Of a stretch of 64,000 nt of DNA, positions 50,299 through 59,016 are shown in pieces. Position 1 is the stretch's first letter, and each line of letters opens with the position of its first letter. The notes under the pieces were generated by a model. That model had not been told where the DNA came from. It saw only the letters and a program-made list of their open reading frames with translations, and made no database searches. This DNA is from Dehalococcoidia bacterium (GTDB lineage Bacteria; Chloroflexota; Dehalococcoidia; Tepidiformales; Tepidiformaceae), in the NCBI GenBank assembly GCA_020432045.1, contig JAGQHB010000029.1:62001-126000 (forward strand). Reading direction: 5' to 3'. The position numbers and the translations under genes were made by a program.

Positions 50299-51300
50299 AT
50301 GAGACTGGCGAGGTTCGCGTCGCGCTACGGTGCCGCGCTCTTTGTCCTTGGGCTACTGATGATGGGAACGCCTCTGCTGAGCCACCAGCCTGAGGCACGT
50401 GCCGCCGGTGGCTGCACGGTAGGCGATTTCTCGCTCGACGCGGAAGAGCGGCGATTCGTCGAGCTACTGAACGACTACCGGGTGCAACACGGCCTCAAAA
50501 CGCTCACCGTTTCCGAATCTCTGACGCGGGCGGCGGCCTGGTTCGTCATCGACCTCTCGGCAAAGAACTACTTCAGCCATACCGACAGCCTGGGCCGATC
50601 GCCACAGGTGCGCGTCACCGATTGCGGCTACGGTTCGCCAGCCGGGGAGAACATCGCCGCTGGGACTGATTGGGATACGGCGCAAGAAGCCTTCGACGCA
50701 TGGAAAAAGTCCCCGGGCCACAACGAAAACATGCTGTACGCGGAATATGCCCAGGTTGGGGTGGCGCGCGTATATAGCGCGGTTGCCCAGTACGGCTGGT
50801 ACTGGGCAACCGACTTCGGGACCGTGGACGACGGAACGAACATGCTGGCGCCTATTCCTACACCGGCTCTCCCAACGCTGCCTCCAGCCGCGCCAACCAC
50901 ACCGCTGCCCACCAGCACAGCACCACCGCCGCCGCCATCAACGCCAACGCCAACGCCGTCTCCGGCGCCCACCTTGACTCCATTCCCGACCGTGACACCT
51001 GTGCCGACGCTGGTCGCGACAGCGACGCCCTCGCCATCGCCCGTACAGGGAGTTGAGTTGTTAAACATTCAGCCGGGCGCGAACCTGATCGCCTGGCCTG
51101 GACACCAGACACCGCCCTCGCAGATCGGCTCGGACAACGCCGCGATCGACGTCATCTACGCGTATGACCCGGCGACGCAAACGTGGCTGCGCTTTGGGCC
51201 GCGGCTGCCGCTGTATGCGAATTCGCTCCAGCAGTTGGAGCCGGGGCAGGCGTACTGGATACTGGCGAGCCAGGCGGCACAGGTGTTCGCGTCCCGGTAG
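50299..51300 (+). CDS. Secreted CAP-domain (SCP/PR-1) protein with Pro/Thr linker
   Basis: 333 residues. GGAGG five bases before the ATG at 50299 decides the start. A signal peptide (about 1-38, ending ARA-A) is followed by the CAP domain: FVELLNDYRVQHGLKTL, FSHTDSLG, GENIAAGT, KSPGHNENMLYAEYAQVGVA; the His and Glu residues of the CAP cavity are present. A 75-residue linker of PTPTPSP type follows (about 200-275), then a C-terminal module with GANLIAWPG, YAYDPATQTWLRF and LEPGQAYWIL, found repeatedly in Chloroflexi exported proteins. Function unknown. Confidence 0.87.
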   Translation: MRLARFASRYGAALFVLGLLMMGTPLLSHQPEARAAGGCTVGDFSLDAEERRFVELLNDYRVQHGLKTLTVSESLTRAAAWFVIDLSAKNYFSHTDSLGRSPQVRVTDCGYGSPAGENIAAGTDWDTAQEAFDAWKKSPGHNENMLYAEYAQVGVARVYSAVAQYGWYWATDFGTVDDGTNMLAPIPTPALPTLPPAAPTTPLPTSTAPPPPPSTPTPTPSPAPTLTPFPTVTPVPTLVATATPSPSPVQGVELLNIQPGANLIAWPGHQTPPSQIGSDNAAIDVIYAYDPATQTWLRFGPRLPLYANSLQQLEPGQAYWILASQAAQVFASR

Positions 51301-51311
51301 GGCAGACGCAG

Positions 51312-52676
51312 CTAAAGGCCGGAGATCGTCATCTCCCGAACGCGGACCGTCGGAGCAGCAACTCCACCGAACCACGTGTGGTCGTCGCCGACTGCGTCGA
51401 TATTGGCGAGCATTGCATCGAGCCGCCCAGAGATATTGACCTCGGTGACCGGGTAGGCAAGCTTCCCGTTTTCGATCCAGAAGCCGGCAGCGCCGCGCGA
51501 GTAGTCGCCAGTCGTCGGGTTGAACCCCTGGCCCATCAGGTTGGTCACGTAGAGGCCAGACGTGACGCCGGCAACGATCTCGGCTGTGGGGGTGTCACCG
51601 GCGAGCATCGAGAGATTCGAAGCGCTGGGCGATGGGCCACCTTCGACACCACGCGCCGCACTGCCGGTTGCACGATTCCCTGTCTGGCGGCCGCTGTAGG
51701 AGTCGAAAAGGAATGCGATGAAGCGGCCGCCCTCAACCAGTGGTGTACGCCGGGAGCCGACGCCCTCGCCATCGAAGGGCCGGGACCCGCGCCTGCCGGG
51801 TTCCGATGGGTCGTCGATGATGGTGACGATCGGAGAGGCCACCTGCTCGCCAAGGCGGTCAGCGAGGAATGTCGACCGCCGGTAGAGGGCGGCGCCGTTG
51901 GCGCAGGCAGCCAGGTGGCCAAGGAGAGAAGTGGCCATCACCGGCTCGAAGATCACGGGCGCCTGCGTTGTGCCGGTCTTCCGCGCACCGAGCTGGGCGA
52001 CAGCCCGCCGGGCGGCGATGCGGCCGACCTCGGCGGCGTCTGTGAGGCGATGAAGGCTGCGTTCCGACGTGTACCAGTATGCGTTTCGCTTCTTGCCCTC
52101 AACATCGTCCGCCATGACTTCAACCATGAGGCTGACGCTGGTCGCGGGATATGAGCCGACGAAACCGGCGGAGTTCGCGAGGACAACCTCGCTGGAACGC
52201 TTGGACATCGATGCGCCGTCGGAATTCGTAATCCGGCTATCGCTGGAAAATGCCGCGTCTTCGCAGGCGACGGCCAGCTCTATCATCTGGTCAGTGGAGA
52301 GGCCCTCGACTGCCTCATCGAAGAGCTGAAGCGTGTCGGCGCGGCCACGAAAAAGGTCGGCAGGATCAGGCAGGCCGGCGAATTCGTCGGGCTCGGAGAT
52401 GCGGGCGAGCGCGACGGCGTCGCGGGCGAGTGTTTCGAGCGCCTCGGGCCGCAGGTCCGTCGTTGAGCACACCGCCGTCCGGCCCGCGACAAACACGCGC
52501 AGCCCCATGCCATGGGAACCGGCCTCGATAACGCGATCGGTGGCGCCCTTGCGGACGGTCACCTCGGATTCATCGAACGCTGCGAGGTAGGCATCGGCGG
52601 CGTCGGCGCCGGCCCGGCGGGCGGCATCAACGGCGAGGCGCGCGAGGTCGAGGTTGGACGTGATGGACTCAGCCAA
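51312..52676 (-). CDS. pmbA: PmbA/TldE metalloprotease-like subunit
   Basis: 454 residues. The start is TTG at 52676, overlapping the tldD stop by 8 bases; homology begins at once (ITSNLDLARLAVDAARRAG). Family blocks: MGLRVFVAGRTAV, ITNSDGASMSKRSSEVVLANS, RRAVAQLGARKTGTTQAPVI, FNPTTGDYSRGAAGFWIENG and YPVTEVNISGRLDAMLANID. PmbA lacks the zinc motif and works as a heterodimer with TldD, degrading unfolded or modified peptides (e.g. microcin B17, CcdA in E. coli). Co-transcribed with tldD. Confidence 0.92.
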   Translation of the reverse strand: MAESITSNLDLARLAVDAARRAGADAADAYLAAFDESEVTVRKGATDRVIEAGSHGMGLRVFVAGRTAVCSTTDLRPEALETLARDAVALARISEPDEFAGLPDPADLFRGRADTLQLFDEAVEGLSTDQMIELAVACEDAAFSSDSRITNSDGASMSKRSSEVVLANSAGFVGSYPATSVSLMVEVMADDVEGKKRNAYWYTSERSLHRLTDAAEVGRIAARRAVAQLGARKTGTTQAPVIFEPVMATSLLGHLAACANGAALYRRSTFLADRLGEQVASPIVTIIDDPSEPGRRGSRPFDGEGVGSRRTPLVEGGRFIAFLFDSYSGRQTGNRATGSAARGVEGGPSPSASNLSMLAGDTPTAEIVAGVTSGLYVTNLMGQGFNPTTGDYSRGAAGFWIENGKLAYPVTEVNISGRLDAMLANIDAVGDDHTWFGGVAAPTVRVREMTISGL

Positions 52677-54114
52677 CCCTGGTGCCGCCAACGGTGAGCC
52701 CGGAGATGAGCACTGTGGGCATGCCGACGCCCACGGGCACTGACTGGCCGTCCTTACCGCACATCCAGCGGCCGTCAGAAAGCTCAAAGTCGTTCCCGAC
52801 CCTGGTGACCTTCGTCATCGCATCTGGACCGTTGCCGATGATCATTGCGTTCTTGACCGGCGCCGTGATCTTCCCGTTTTCGATCATGTACGCCTCCGTG
52901 ACCGAGAACACGAAGTCACCGTTGGAGATGTTGACCTGGCCGCCGGAGTAAGAGACGCAGTAAATGCCGCGGTCGACGCTGCGGATTATCTCGTCCTTCG
53001 TGCTTTCGCCCGGCAGCATCAGGGTGTTGGTCATGCGCGGCATGATGTAGTGCTTGAAGTTTTCGCGACGGCCGGACCCGGTGGGTGTGACACCAAAGTG
53101 GCGGGCGCTGATCTCATCCTGGAGATAGCCGCGGAGGCGGCCGCCCTCGATAAGGACGTTCCGGGTCGTCTCGTTGCCCTCGTCATCGACGTTGAGGGAG
53201 CCGCGCGAGCCAGAGATCGTGCCATCGTCGACGACCGTTACGAGCGGACTGGCAACGCCATCGCCGACTCGTCCGGAGTAGTTGCTGGTGCCTTTGCGGT
53301 TGAAGTCCGCTTCGAGGCCGTGGCCTACCGCTTCGTGGAGAAGCACACCACTGTCACCGGCGGCGAGGACGACCGGAAGCGTGCCAGCAGGCGCGTCGAC
53401 TGCTTCCAGCTGGAGCACCGATTGGCGGGCTGCTTCGCGAGCGTGCTCCTCAGGTGTAATGCGTTCGAAGTAGTCCATGCCAAAGCGCCCACCACCACCG
53501 GTACGGGCCGTTTGCCGCTGGCCATCGCGCTCCGAGAGGACGCCGACATTGATCCGGATCAGTGGCTGGATATCACCGACGAAGCGGCCGTCGCTGCGTG
53601 CGACGAGGACGTGCTTGAGCTCGTCGGCGACGGAGGCATCGACTCGCGAGACGCTCGTGTCGAACGCCCGGGCCGCACGGTCTGCGCGTTCGAGCAGCGC
53701 CACCTTGTCCGCGGGCGGTGCGTAGGTGAGGGGTTCGCCGACGGGATAGTAGTTACCGCCGGCGATGTAGGGGGTCGCATTGACCGGCACGGGGCGCTCA
53801 GCAGCACGGCCGATGCGGGAAGCGGTGCCGGCGGCCCGTCGCATCGCGTCGATGTCGAGGGATTCCGTATAGGCGTACCCAATCGCGTCGCCTTTGACCA
53901 CGCGGATGCCGACGCCCTGGGTGACGTTGCGGTTGGCGGAACGGACGCGCTGGTCCTCCCAGGCGATGCTGTTGACGGTCGCGCTTTCGAAGAACAGTTC
54001 CGCAAAGTCGCCGCCGCGGCTGAGCGCCGTGCCAAGGAGCGACGACAGGACCGCCGGGTCGATCGCGTAACGATCGTTGAAGAAGCCGAGTGCTTCACTC
54101 GTGGAATCAGACAA
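52669..54114 (-). CDS. tldD: TldD metalloprotease
   Basis: 481 residues. Zinc-protease motif HEAVGHGLEADFNRKG (HExxxH) is intact and followed by GTSNYSGRVGDGVAS. Other blocks: GDFAELFFESATVNSIAWED, KGDAIGYAYTESLD, LMLPGESTKDEIIRSVDRG and YSGGQVNISNGDFVFSVTEA. With PmbA it forms the TldD/E protease. Start ATG 54114 follows GGAGGAAC. The pair is a two-gene unit; no peptide-modification genes are adjacent, though a radical SAM/SPASM enzyme lies 13 kb away. Confidence 0.94.
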   Translation of the reverse strand: MSDSTSEALGFFNDRYAIDPAVLSSLLGTALSRGGDFAELFFESATVNSIAWEDQRVRSANRNVTQGVGIRVVKGDAIGYAYTESLDIDAMRRAAGTASRIGRAAERPVPVNATPYIAGGNYYPVGEPLTYAPPADKVALLERADRAARAFDTSVSRVDASVADELKHVLVARSDGRFVGDIQPLIRINVGVLSERDGQRQTARTGGGGRFGMDYFERITPEEHAREAARQSVLQLEAVDAPAGTLPVVLAAGDSGVLLHEAVGHGLEADFNRKGTSNYSGRVGDGVASPLVTVVDDGTISGSRGSLNVDDEGNETTRNVLIEGGRLRGYLQDEISARHFGVTPTGSGRRENFKHYIMPRMTNTLMLPGESTKDEIIRSVDRGIYCVSYSGGQVNISNGDFVFSVTEAYMIENGKITAPVKNAMIIGNGPDAMTKVTRVGNDFELSDGRWMCGKDGQSVPVGVGMPTVLISGLTVGGTRVG

Positions 54115-54168
54115 AATGGTTCCTCCGGTGTGATCCGATCGTAGCGGAGGCGGCGGGCCAGCGCAGGT

Positions 54169-55185
54169 TCAGGCCGGCGGTTGGAGCCCGAAGGCCGCTG
54201 CCAGCAGTTCGTAGGAACGCACACGGGCACGGAAGTCATGCGTGATGGTGACGACGATGAACTCGTCCACGCCGAAGGCTTCACCCAACTGGGCGAGACG
54301 GCCGGCAACGCGCTCCGGGCTTCCGTAGATGGAACGGGACTTCGCGAACTCGAGATAGTCGCGCTCGGGCGCCGTGTACTCGAAGGCCATCGCCTCTTCG
54401 GGCGACGGGATGCCGTCGCCGCGCATGCCCCGCTGGCCCATCAGGCGCCAGCCCCAGCGGCTCCAGGAGAGGTACTCGGCTTCCTCGTCGGTCTCCGCAA
54501 CGGTGGCAGAGACGGCGATGCTGGCGGCCGGGCGCGGCCAGGCGGGGGATGGTTCAAAGCGGTCGCGGTAGTTCTGGACGGCGGCCTCCCCACCGTCCTG
54601 TTGGATGAAATGGGCGAAGCAAAAGCCGAAGCCGAGATCAGAGGCGTAGATCGCGCTGGTCCCCGAAGAACCGAGCACCCAGAGCTCCGGCATGGTGTCG
54701 CCAGCAGGCATCGCACGCACGTCCCCGAAGGGATGTCCTGGGGGCATGTCACCGGAGAGCCAGCCGTAGAGGTCCATGAGCTGGTCGGGATAGGCTTCCA
54801 GCGGGAGCTTGCCGGGGCCATGGGAGAGGGCGTGCATCGTCCGTGTGTCAGAGCCCGGCGCGCGGCCGACTCCGAGGTCGATGCGGCCAGGGTGCAGCGC
54901 TTCCAGCATGCGAAACTGCTCGGCGACCTTAAGCGCACTGTAGTGGGTAAGCATGACGCCGCCCGACCCGACACGGATGTTCTGTGTGCGCGCAGCAATT
55001 TCGGCGATCAGGATCTCGGGTGACGCCGAGGCGAGACCGCTGCTGTTGTGGTGTTCGGCAATCCAGTAGCGGTGGTAGCCGAGCCGGTCGGCAGCCTCCG
55101 CCAGCTCCATTGATTCGAGCAGTGCCTGGCGCGGTGTGCCGCCACGGCGAATAGGAGACTGGTCAAGGACGGAGAGCACGGGCAT
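54169..55185 (-). CDS. LLM-class flavin-dependent oxidoreductase (group 1 luciferase-like, YhbW/MsnO8 type)
   Basis: 338 residues. LSVLDQSPIRRGGTPRQAL at the N-terminus, YHRYWIAEHHNSSGLAS, VGSGGVMLTHYSALKVAEQF, PGRIDLGVGRAPGSD and WVLGSSGTSAIYASDLG are typical of this FMN-dependent group. Usual annotation is alkane-monooxygenase-like; the substrate is unknown. It lies 63 bases after leuS on the same strand, separated by a strong hairpin, so it may be partly co-transcribed. Confidence 0.88.
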   Translation of the reverse strand: MPVLSVLDQSPIRRGGTPRQALLESMELAEAADRLGYHRYWIAEHHNSSGLASASPEILIAEIAARTQNIRVGSGGVMLTHYSALKVAEQFRMLEALHPGRIDLGVGRAPGSDTRTMHALSHGPGKLPLEAYPDQLMDLYGWLSGDMPPGHPFGDVRAMPAGDTMPELWVLGSSGTSAIYASDLGFGFCFAHFIQQDGGEAAVQNYRDRFEPSPAWPRPAASIAVSATVAETDEEAEYLSWSRWGWRLMGQRGMRGDGIPSPEEAMAFEYTAPERDYLEFAKSRSIYGSPERVAGRLAQLGEAFGVDEFIVVTITHDFRARVRSYELLAAAFGLQPPA

Positions 55186-55207
55186 CCGGTGATGATACTG
55201 GCTGTGA

Positions 55208-55243
55208 GGGAGCCCGCTGCCGTAAGAACGGGAGCGGGCTCCC
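55208..55243 (-). terminator. Strong hairpin downstream of leuS
   Basis: GGGAGCCCGCT (55208-55218) and AGCGGGCTCCC (55233-55243) form a perfect 11-pair stem with a 14-base loop, starting 5 bases after the leuS stop. No U-run follows on the minus strand, so it may stabilise the 3' end or pause transcription rather than end it. Confidence 0.45.
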
Positions 55244-55248
55244 GGCCG

Positions 55249-57702
55249 CTACACCACGACGTTCACGAGTCGTCCAGCGACGTAGACGACTTTTCGCGGC
55301 GTCTTGCCATCAACCAGCTCCGCGACGCGCGGGGCCGCGAGGGCGGCAGCGGTCGCGGCGGACTCTGGCGCTTCTGGCGGGAGCATGATCCGGTCGCGGA
55401 CTTTTCCGTTGACCTGGACGACCACCTCCACCTGGTCTTCCTTCAGCATGGCCGGGTCGAAGACGGGCCACGCCTGCTGGTGCACTGAGTACGGGTGACC
55501 GCGCAGCGACCAGAGCTCCTCAGAGAGGTGGGGCGTGATAGGAGCGGCCAGGAGCACGAGCGTATCGACGGCTTCTGCCCACGACGGAGAGCCCTCAGCC
55601 ACTTCGCGGAAGCGATAGAGGGAGTTCGTGTACTCCATGAGCGAGGACACGACCGTATTGAACTTGAACGCTTCCAGGTCGTCGCTCACGTCGCGGATAG
55701 CGATATGCTGGGCGCGTTTCAGCGACTGGACGGTGGTCGCGTCAGGCTCGGCAGCCGATCCTGCCGGCTGTGCGATGCCCCAGACGCGGTTGAGCCAGCG
55801 CGCCGGCCCCTGGATGTTGTTGTCACTCCAGGGGCCACCTTCGGACCATTCGTAACCAAATGCGAGATAGGCGCGAACGGTGTCGGCACCGAACTGCGAT
55901 ACCTGGGCATCGGGGTCGACGACGTTGCCGCGGCTCTTGCTCATGCGCTGGCCGTCGGGACCGAGGATTTGGCCCTGATTGCGAAGCTGGAGCATCGGCT
56001 CCGGGCCCTTCGTGACACCCATGTCGCGTGACGCCTTGTGGAAGAAGCGCGTGTAGATCAGGTGCATCGTCGCGTGCTCGGCGCCACCCGTGTAGGTGTC
56101 GACGGGCATCCAGTAGTCGTATTCGGCCGGGTCGAAGGGGCCCTTCTCGAAATGGGGGCTGAGGTAGCGAAGGTGGTACCACGACGAACACATGAAGGTG
56201 TCCATCGTGTCGGTGTCACGTTCCGCAGGCCTTCCGCAGGCGGGGCATGTGGTCTGGGACCAGGTAGGGTGGAGCTTCAGCGGACTCTGCCCTGTGGGTA
56301 ACCACTCGACGTCCTCGGGCAGGACAACGGGGAGCTGGTCGTCGGGGACTGCCACCTGGCCGTGCTCCGGGCAGTAGATGATCGGGATAGGCGCACCCCA
56401 GTAGCGCTGGCGTGAGATCAGCCAGTCGCGCAGCCGGTAGGTCACGGCGCCTTCGCCGCGGCCGTGCTCCTTCAGCCAGGCAATCGCAGCCTTCACGCTC
56501 TGTCCGTCGCCCTTTCCAGCGGCGATGCCGTCGAGCGGGCCGGAATTGACCATGACGCCCTCGCCCGCCCACGCCTCCTGCATCGCGGCACCGTTGAGTC
56601 CGGGAGAATCCGGGGGCCGGACGACGAGACGCACCTCCAGCCCGTACATGCGGGCGAAGGCGAAGTCGCGTTCGTCGTGCGCCGGGACGGCCATGATTGC
56701 GCCCGTGCCATAGGTCATCAGTACGTAGTCGGCGATCCAGACGGGGATACGCTCGCCGCTGACCGGGTTGATGGCGTAGCCCCCCGTGAAGACGCCGGTC
56801 TTCTCCTTCTCGGTCGACTCCCGTTCGATCTCGGTCTGGCGCGTTGCAGCCTCGATGTAGGCTCCGACGGCGGAGCGCTGCTCGTCGGTCGTGAGCCGTG
56901 TGACCAGCGGATGCTCGGGCGCGAGGACCATGAAGGTGGCACCCCAGAGGGTGTCGGGGCGCGTGGTAAACACTTCGATCTGGTCGCCGGACTCGGTTTC
57001 GAAAACGACGGATGCACCTTCGCTGCGGCCGATCCAGTTGGTCTGCATGTCCCGGACCTGGCTGGGCCAATCGAGGCCGTCGAAGTCGAGCAGTTCGTCA
57101 GCGTATTTGGTCGTGCGGAAGTACCACTGGTCGAGGGCTTTCTTGATGACAGGCGTGCCGCAGCGTTCGCAGTGGCGGTCCTCCCCCCAGACCTGCTCCC
57201 GGGCGAGGGTTGTCTGGCACTGGGGGCACCAGTCGACGGGCGAATGCTTCTTATAGGCCAGGCCGTTTTGGAAGAGTTTGCTGAAGAACCATTGCGTCCA
57301 CCGGTAGAACTCGGGGTCGCTGGAGATGGCCTCGCGCTCCCAGTCGAACATCGTCCCCATCGATTTCAGCTGGTCCCGCATGTGGTCGATGTTCGTGTAG
57401 GTGCGCTCGATCGGATGGATGCCATCCTTGATCGCGGCGTTTTCGGCCGGCAGGCCGAAGGCGTCGAAGCCCATGGGGAAAAGGACGTTGTAGCCCTTCA
57501 TGCGCATGTAGCGAGCACGCGCGTCCGACGGAGTCATCGCGTACCAGTGGCCGATGTGCAGGTTGCCGCTGGGATACGGGAGCATGGTGAGGGCGTAGTG
57601 CTTGGGACGATTTGCATCGACGGTAGCGCGATAGAGGCCATCAGCCTCCCAGCGTGCCTGCCATTTTGGTTCGATGACATGCGGATCGTAGCGATCGGTC
57701 AC
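55249..57702 (-). CDS. leuS: Leucyl-tRNA synthetase
   Basis: 817 residues, normal for bacterial LeuRS. GTG start at 57702 with GAGAGGAG upstream. Class I motifs: PYPSGNLHIGHWY (HIGH) near residue 42 and RMSKSRGN (KMSKS) in the C-terminal half. The zinc-binding cysteines of the ZN1 module (WCPQCQTT and CERC) are present, and the editing CP1 domain contains TTRPDTLWGATF and VPAHDERDF. The C-terminal anticodon-binding and LeuRS-specific domains complete the protein. It charges tRNA-Leu in the cytosol. The leader 57703-57864 has a strong hairpin but no T-box core. Confidence 0.97.
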   Translation of the reverse strand: MTDRYDPHVIEPKWQARWEADGLYRATVDANRPKHYALTMLPYPSGNLHIGHWYAMTPSDARARYMRMKGYNVLFPMGFDAFGLPAENAAIKDGIHPIERTYTNIDHMRDQLKSMGTMFDWEREAISSDPEFYRWTQWFFSKLFQNGLAYKKHSPVDWCPQCQTTLAREQVWGEDRHCERCGTPVIKKALDQWYFRTTKYADELLDFDGLDWPSQVRDMQTNWIGRSEGASVVFETESGDQIEVFTTRPDTLWGATFMVLAPEHPLVTRLTTDEQRSAVGAYIEAATRQTEIERESTEKEKTGVFTGGYAINPVSGERIPVWIADYVLMTYGTGAIMAVPAHDERDFAFARMYGLEVRLVVRPPDSPGLNGAAMQEAWAGEGVMVNSGPLDGIAAGKGDGQSVKAAIAWLKEHGRGEGAVTYRLRDWLISRQRYWGAPIPIIYCPEHGQVAVPDDQLPVVLPEDVEWLPTGQSPLKLHPTWSQTTCPACGRPAERDTDTMDTFMCSSWYHLRYLSPHFEKGPFDPAEYDYWMPVDTYTGGAEHATMHLIYTRFFHKASRDMGVTKGPEPMLQLRNQGQILGPDGQRMSKSRGNVVDPDAQVSQFGADTVRAYLAFGYEWSEGGPWSDNNIQGPARWLNRVWGIAQPAGSAAEPDATTVQSLKRAQHIAIRDVSDDLEAFKFNTVVSSLMEYTNSLYRFREVAEGSPSWAEAVDTLVLLAAPITPHLSEELWSLRGHPYSVHQQAWPVFDPAMLKEDQVEVVVQVNGKVRDRIMLPPEAPESAATAAALAAPRVAELVDGKTPRKVVYVAGRLVNVVV

Positions 57703-57777
57703 GATCGTGCTCCTCTCAACTGCTGAAATTGGGGGAAAAGGGGACAGGCGAAGGAGCCAGTCCGCGCTCGCGGAGAC

Positions 57778-57803
57778 GCCCCGACGGCTAGTAGCCGCGG
57801 GGC
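57778..57803 (-). promoter_or_regulatory. Hairpin in the leuS leader
   Basis: On the minus strand, GCCCCG-CGGCT and AGCCG-T-CGGGGC fold into an 11-pair stem with a 3-base loop and one bulge. No U-run follows. It may be an RNA structure of the leuS leader or an mRNA end for the upstream MgtC-like gene. Confidence 0.35.
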
Positions 57804-57864
57804 AGAATAAGTGCGAGGGACTGCCGCATCGATGTCATCATCCGCATTGTACGAATCGGCAGGC

Positions 57865-58323
57865 TCAGCCGTCATCTTCAGCTGATTCACGAGCGTCGAT
57901 ATGACGCCGGCCGCTACCGCGCGAGTAGATCCAGCCAGACACCGGCGCGAGCTCCAGGAACGCCACGTAGGCAGCCGTCAGGACCAGCGCTGTTAGCCAG
58001 AGTTCCAGCGAGACGACGAGGCCCAGGCCAGCTACCACCCAGATGGTTGCTGCGGTCGTGACGCCTCGGAGTCCATGTTCACGATGGAGGATGAGACCGG
58101 CTCCGAGGAACCCAATGCCCTGGACGACGCTTGCGGCGATTCGGCCGTCCCCACCGTAGAGCTCGCTGAGGCGGCCAAAGACGGCAGCACCACCGCAGAC
58201 GAGTCCGGCGGTGCGTATGCCCGCTTCATGGCCTCGAAACTCCCGTTGCAGCCCGACGACAGCGCCCAACGCCATTGCGAAAAGCACCCAGAGCGCGAAT
58301 TCGAGCTGCGTACTGTTGGACAT
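57865..58323 (-). CDS. MgtC/SapB-family membrane protein
   Basis: 152 residues with four helices. LFAMALGAVVGLQREFRGHEAGIRT matches the MgtC N-terminal signature (G-x2-G-x-ER/QRE, then GIRT), and QGIGFLGAGLIL with GLTTAA-like HGLRGVTTAATIWV completes it. The short hydrophilic tail ends in ESAEDDG; the second MgtC domain (ACT-like) is absent. MgtC proteins influence Mg2+ homeostasis and F1Fo ATPase in pathogens; the role in environmental bacteria is unclear. 42 bases after the next upstream gene. Confidence 0.88.
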   Translation of the reverse strand: MSNSTQLEFALWVLFAMALGAVVGLQREFRGHEAGIRTAGLVCGGAAVFGRLSELYGGDGRIAASVVQGIGFLGAGLILHREHGLRGVTTAATIWVVAGLGLVVSLELWLTALVLTAAYVAFLELAPVSGWIYSRGSGRRHIDARESAEDDG

Positions 58324-58365
58324 GGCGTCATTTCAGCACGGGACGGAGCGGCGGAACAGGAGCGA

Positions 58366-58977
58366 TCAGCGCGGGCGGTAGTGCGCGACGACCAGGGTTT
58401 CGTAGTCCCGGGGAGCTGAGCAGTAGCGGCACGTGAGATACCAGAGCCAGGTTGAATCTGGCTTCCGCCCATAGCGCTCCGCTGCTCTGCGGTTGGTCTC
58501 ATTGACCACCTGCCGGATCTCACCGAGGGGCGCTGGGACCAGCCGCGTGTACGCAACCCCACCGGGACGAACGAGGCCCTTCGCCTTCTCCGGCGCCCCT
58601 TCGATTTCGAGCATGAGCGGACGGCGAAAGCGGCCCTCACCGAGGAGGAGCATGGGTTCGTCCGGGACAGTGGCGCCTATGGCGGTTGCACGCTCGATCA
58701 GCTTCTTGCGCGCCCCCTGGTAGCCCACCGGCACACCCGCCGCCGAAGTCAACGACGTCTCGAAGAAGGCGATGTCGGACCAGTCGCTCTCGACCTCGTC
58801 CCAGTCGTCGGCCTCAAGCCGGGGGCAATCGCAGTCCTCGTGCGAGCCAGGGTCAGCCCCGGAATCCTCCGTGCGCCGCGGGATGTCCGGGAGAGGGCCA
58901 CCGGAAAACTGTGGCCTGGCGACCGGCTGACGAGTCTCTACATCGACGCGCACGCGGCGCTTCGGGGGGTCTTCCAT
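58366..58977 (-). CDS. Conserved-looking unknown protein with several cysteines
   Basis: 203 residues, ATG 58977. The N-terminal 45 residues are charged and Pro-rich. Then CDCPRLEADDWDEVESDWSD, FFETSLTSAAGVPVGYQGAR, MLLLGEGRFRRPLMLEIEGA and a C-terminal WLWYLTCRYCSAPRDYETLV. The CDC and CRYC pairs could bind a metal. The block pattern looks like a conserved family I have seen only as hypothetical in Chloroflexi-type genomes, so I give no function. Upstream is mutL (40 bases); it may be the third gene of the mutS-mutL unit. Confidence 0.65.
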   Translation of the reverse strand: MEDPPKRRVRVDVETRQPVARPQFSGGPLPDIPRRTEDSGADPGSHEDCDCPRLEADDWDEVESDWSDIAFFETSLTSAAGVPVGYQGARKKLIERATAIGATVPDEPMLLLGEGRFRRPLMLEIEGAPEKAKGLVRPGGVAYTRLVPAPLGEIRQVVNETNRRAAERYGRKPDSTWLWYLTCRYCSAPRDYETLVVAHYRPR

Positions 58978-59016
58978 GTACGCAGGGTAGCATCCAGCCG
59001 GGTGCGGTTGAGCGAA

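Noticed and set aside
57703-57864. T-box riboswitch upstream of leuS
   Set aside because: No AGGGTGGNACCGCG-type core and no clear specifier loop.
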